A DNA stretch of 15,923 bases from Methanotrichaceae archaeon (lineage in GTDB: Archaea > Halobacteriota > Methanosarcinia > Methanotrichales > Methanotrichaceae), in the NCBI GenBank assembly GCA_013329455.1, contig DUKF01000057.1, positions 1-15,923 on the forward strand. Reading direction: 5' to 3'. This document shows, piece after piece, positions 14,992 through 15,923 of this stretch; position 1 is the first letter of the stretch; each line of letters begins with the position of its first letter. The position numbers and the translations under genes were made by a program. Under the pieces are notes generated by a model. That model was not told where the DNA came from. It ran no database searches and worked only from the letters and a program-made list of their open reading frames with translations.

Positions 14992-15531
14992 TTATGCACC
15001 CAGGAGTTTCAGACCAACCAAGATCAGGATCGTTATCAACAGTCCAAAGACCGCGAAAGTCTCGGACATGACGGTGAGGACCATGCACTTGCCAAAGGCT
15101 CCAGGTTCCTTTGAGACGGCCCCTATGCTACCGGCTGCTGTAATGCCCTGACCGATGGCGGAAAGTCCCGCAAGACCGACAGATAAGCCACCGCCAACCG
15201 CGGCCAGCCCCATGACCAGCGCTGCGTTCTCCGGAGTGGTTCCAACAAGGCCGGCCATCGTATTGGCAGCCGCCTCGAATCCAGTGAAACCGCCCAGAAT
15301 GCCCGTTCCGATCATTATCAGCACTGCCCCAAGAAAACCGTAAATGCCCTGGGTCTGAGGAAGTGCCTGAAAAACAAGGGCCGTTCCGAACTTGCTCGGA
15401 TCTTCTGCGATCGCTCCCGCGCCCGCTGCACCAGCGATACCGACGCCGATGCCGGAACCTATGGCAGACGCGCCCATCGAGATGCCTGCTCCCACTGCGG
15501 CAAGAGCCACACCTGTGCTCACATCCAACAT
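14992..15531 (-). CDS. atpK: A-type ATP synthase subunit K (rotor c-subunit), double hairpin
   Basis: Membrane rotor subunit that carries ions through the complex. 179 residues make two fused hairpins (four transmembrane helices), where Methanosarcina has a single 8-kDa hairpin. Hairpin 2 keeps the ion-binding glutamate (E157 in MSETFAVFGLL). In hairpin 1 the position is Gln59 (ALPQTQGIYGF). T60, Q61, Q128 and E157 correspond to T64, Q65, Q110 and E139 of Enterococcus hirae NtpK, including the same 29-residue spacing from Q128 to E157. Hence one ion site per double hairpin. I chose the ATG at 15531 because GGGAGGAT is 6 bases upstream; the frame also extends to TTG at 15555. The interval to atpI (75 bases) is the largest within the operon. 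Confidence 0.95.
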   Translation of the reverse strand: MLDVSTGVALAAVGAGISMGASAIGSGIGVGIAGAAGAGAIAEDPSKFGTALVFQALPQTQGIYGFLGAVLIMIGTGILGGFTGFEAAANTMAGLVGTTPENAALVMGLAAVGGGLSVGLAGLSAIGQGITAAGSIGAVSKEPGAFGKCMVLTVMSETFAVFGLLITILILVGLKLLGA

Positions 15532-15575
15532 ACTTTTATCCTCCCTAATTACCAACAGATACGATAACTAAACAA

Positions 15576-15596
15576 CTGCAATATTTTTCAACCCGT
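15576..15596 (-). promoter_or_regulatory. AT-rich element upstream of atpK, possible internal promoter
   Basis: In the 75-base gap between atpI and atpK, the minus strand reads TTGAAAAATATTGCAG, a TATA-like element about 55 bases before the atpK start. An internal promoter would help supply the many rotor subunits. The evidence is only sequence resemblance, so confidence is low. Confidence 0.25.
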
Positions 15597-15606
15597 CTTC
15601 AGATCT

Positions 15607-15923
15607 CTACTCTTTGGTCAGCTCACGTCTGATCTGGTATGGTCTGTACTCAGATCCGCCGCCCTCGTAGAACTTATTGAAGAACTCCACGTAGTGCAAC
15701 CTTATCCCGTGCACAAATCCGCCAAGACCGTTCATCCCGAAGTTGAAGAAGTGCCCGATGACAAAGACCAGTGCAGCCAGCACGATTCCGATGATCGGAA
15801 CGCCCTCCACCATGGCCGAGAGTATGTTCACAGTCATCGCTATCCCGCCCGTGGCCAGACCCAACGCCAGAAGCCTGGCGTATGATAGCACATCTCCGAG
15901 ATATCCAGTGATATCGAAGAAGA
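15607..15923 (-). CDS. atpI: A-type ATP synthase subunit I (a-subunit), C-terminal part only
   Basis: C-terminal 105 residues of the stator subunit that forms the ion half-channels. The gene begins beyond the right edge. FFDITGYLGDVLSYARLLAL contains the conserved Arg in SYARL that faces the rotor glutamate. Two membrane helices follow, LLALGLATGGIAMTVNILSA and a second around IIGIVLAALVFVIGHFFNF. The hydrophilic end, about 45 residues (FVHGIRLHYVEFFNKFYEGGG), is typical. It is followed by atpK. The most useful conclusion is that the start of the operon, probably including subunit H, lies outside the window. Confidence 0.95.
   Translation of the reverse strand, partial: FFDITGYLGDVLSYARLLALGLATGGIAMTVNILSAMVEGVPIIGIVLAALVFVIGHFFNFGMNGLGGFVHGIRLHYVEFFNKFYEGGGSEYRPYQIRRELTKE

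Noticed and set aside
1..15923. CRISPR arrays, tRNA genes, insertion sequences and attachment sites
   Set aside because: I saw no regularly spaced direct repeats, no cloverleaf sequences, no transposase motifs and no terminal repeats flanking the AT-rich DUF4062 gene.

Overview
The window looks like chromosome from a methanogenic archaeon. It carries an A-type (archaeal) ATP synthase operon, the small subunit of archaeal DNA polymerase D, an archaeal fibrillarin, a Sec11-type signal peptidase with a Ser-His-Asp active site, and UPF0216 and probable DUF22 proteins, which are archaeal families. Promoters are of the archaeal TATA type, several probably giving leaderless mRNAs, and other genes have GGAGGTG-type ribosome binding sites. 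The ATPase gene order I-K-E-C-F-A-B-D fits Methanosarcinales/Methanotrichales. A Methanothrix (Methanosaeta)-like organism is my best guess, by inference only, since no rRNA is present.

Left part (1-3890): the 5' portion of polB (DNA polymerase D small subunit, minus strand, running off the left edge) is divergent from a signal peptidase gene (plus strand). That gene converges on flpA (minus), and the 168-base gap between the two holds a nested inverted-repeat structure. Upstream of flpA on the same strand is a NikR-type metal-responsive regulator, with a TATA box and a perfect palindrome over its predicted transcription start.

Middle part (3891-7154, plus strand): three closely spaced genes of unknown function (a Rossmann-like/GATase-like protein, a small acidic protein and a conserved hypothetical) are probably co-transcribed. 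They are followed by an AT-rich DUF4062-winged-helix gene that looks acquired, and a GNAT acetyltransferase.

Right part (7261-15923, minus strand, read from right to left): atpI (C-terminal end only), atpK, atpE, atpC, atpF, atpA, atpB and atpD, with tiny gaps or 4-base overlaps. A DUF22-like gene, a UPF0216 gene, a very small membrane protein gene that seems to start at CTG, a helical 128-residue protein and a 56-residue two-helix membrane protein follow. The ATPase couples the ion gradient built by methanogenesis to ATP synthesis. The genes after atpD are spaced like operon members, but their roles are unknown.

The most notable points are two unusual ATPase subunits. The rotor subunit AtpK is a double hairpin in which only the second hairpin keeps the ion-binding glutamate, with the other ligands arranged as in the Enterococcus hirae V-ATPase rotor. 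Subunit AtpC carries an N-terminal membrane segment not found in the characterised soluble subunits. The membrane-protein tail of the operon and the solitary DUF4062 gene also deserve attention.
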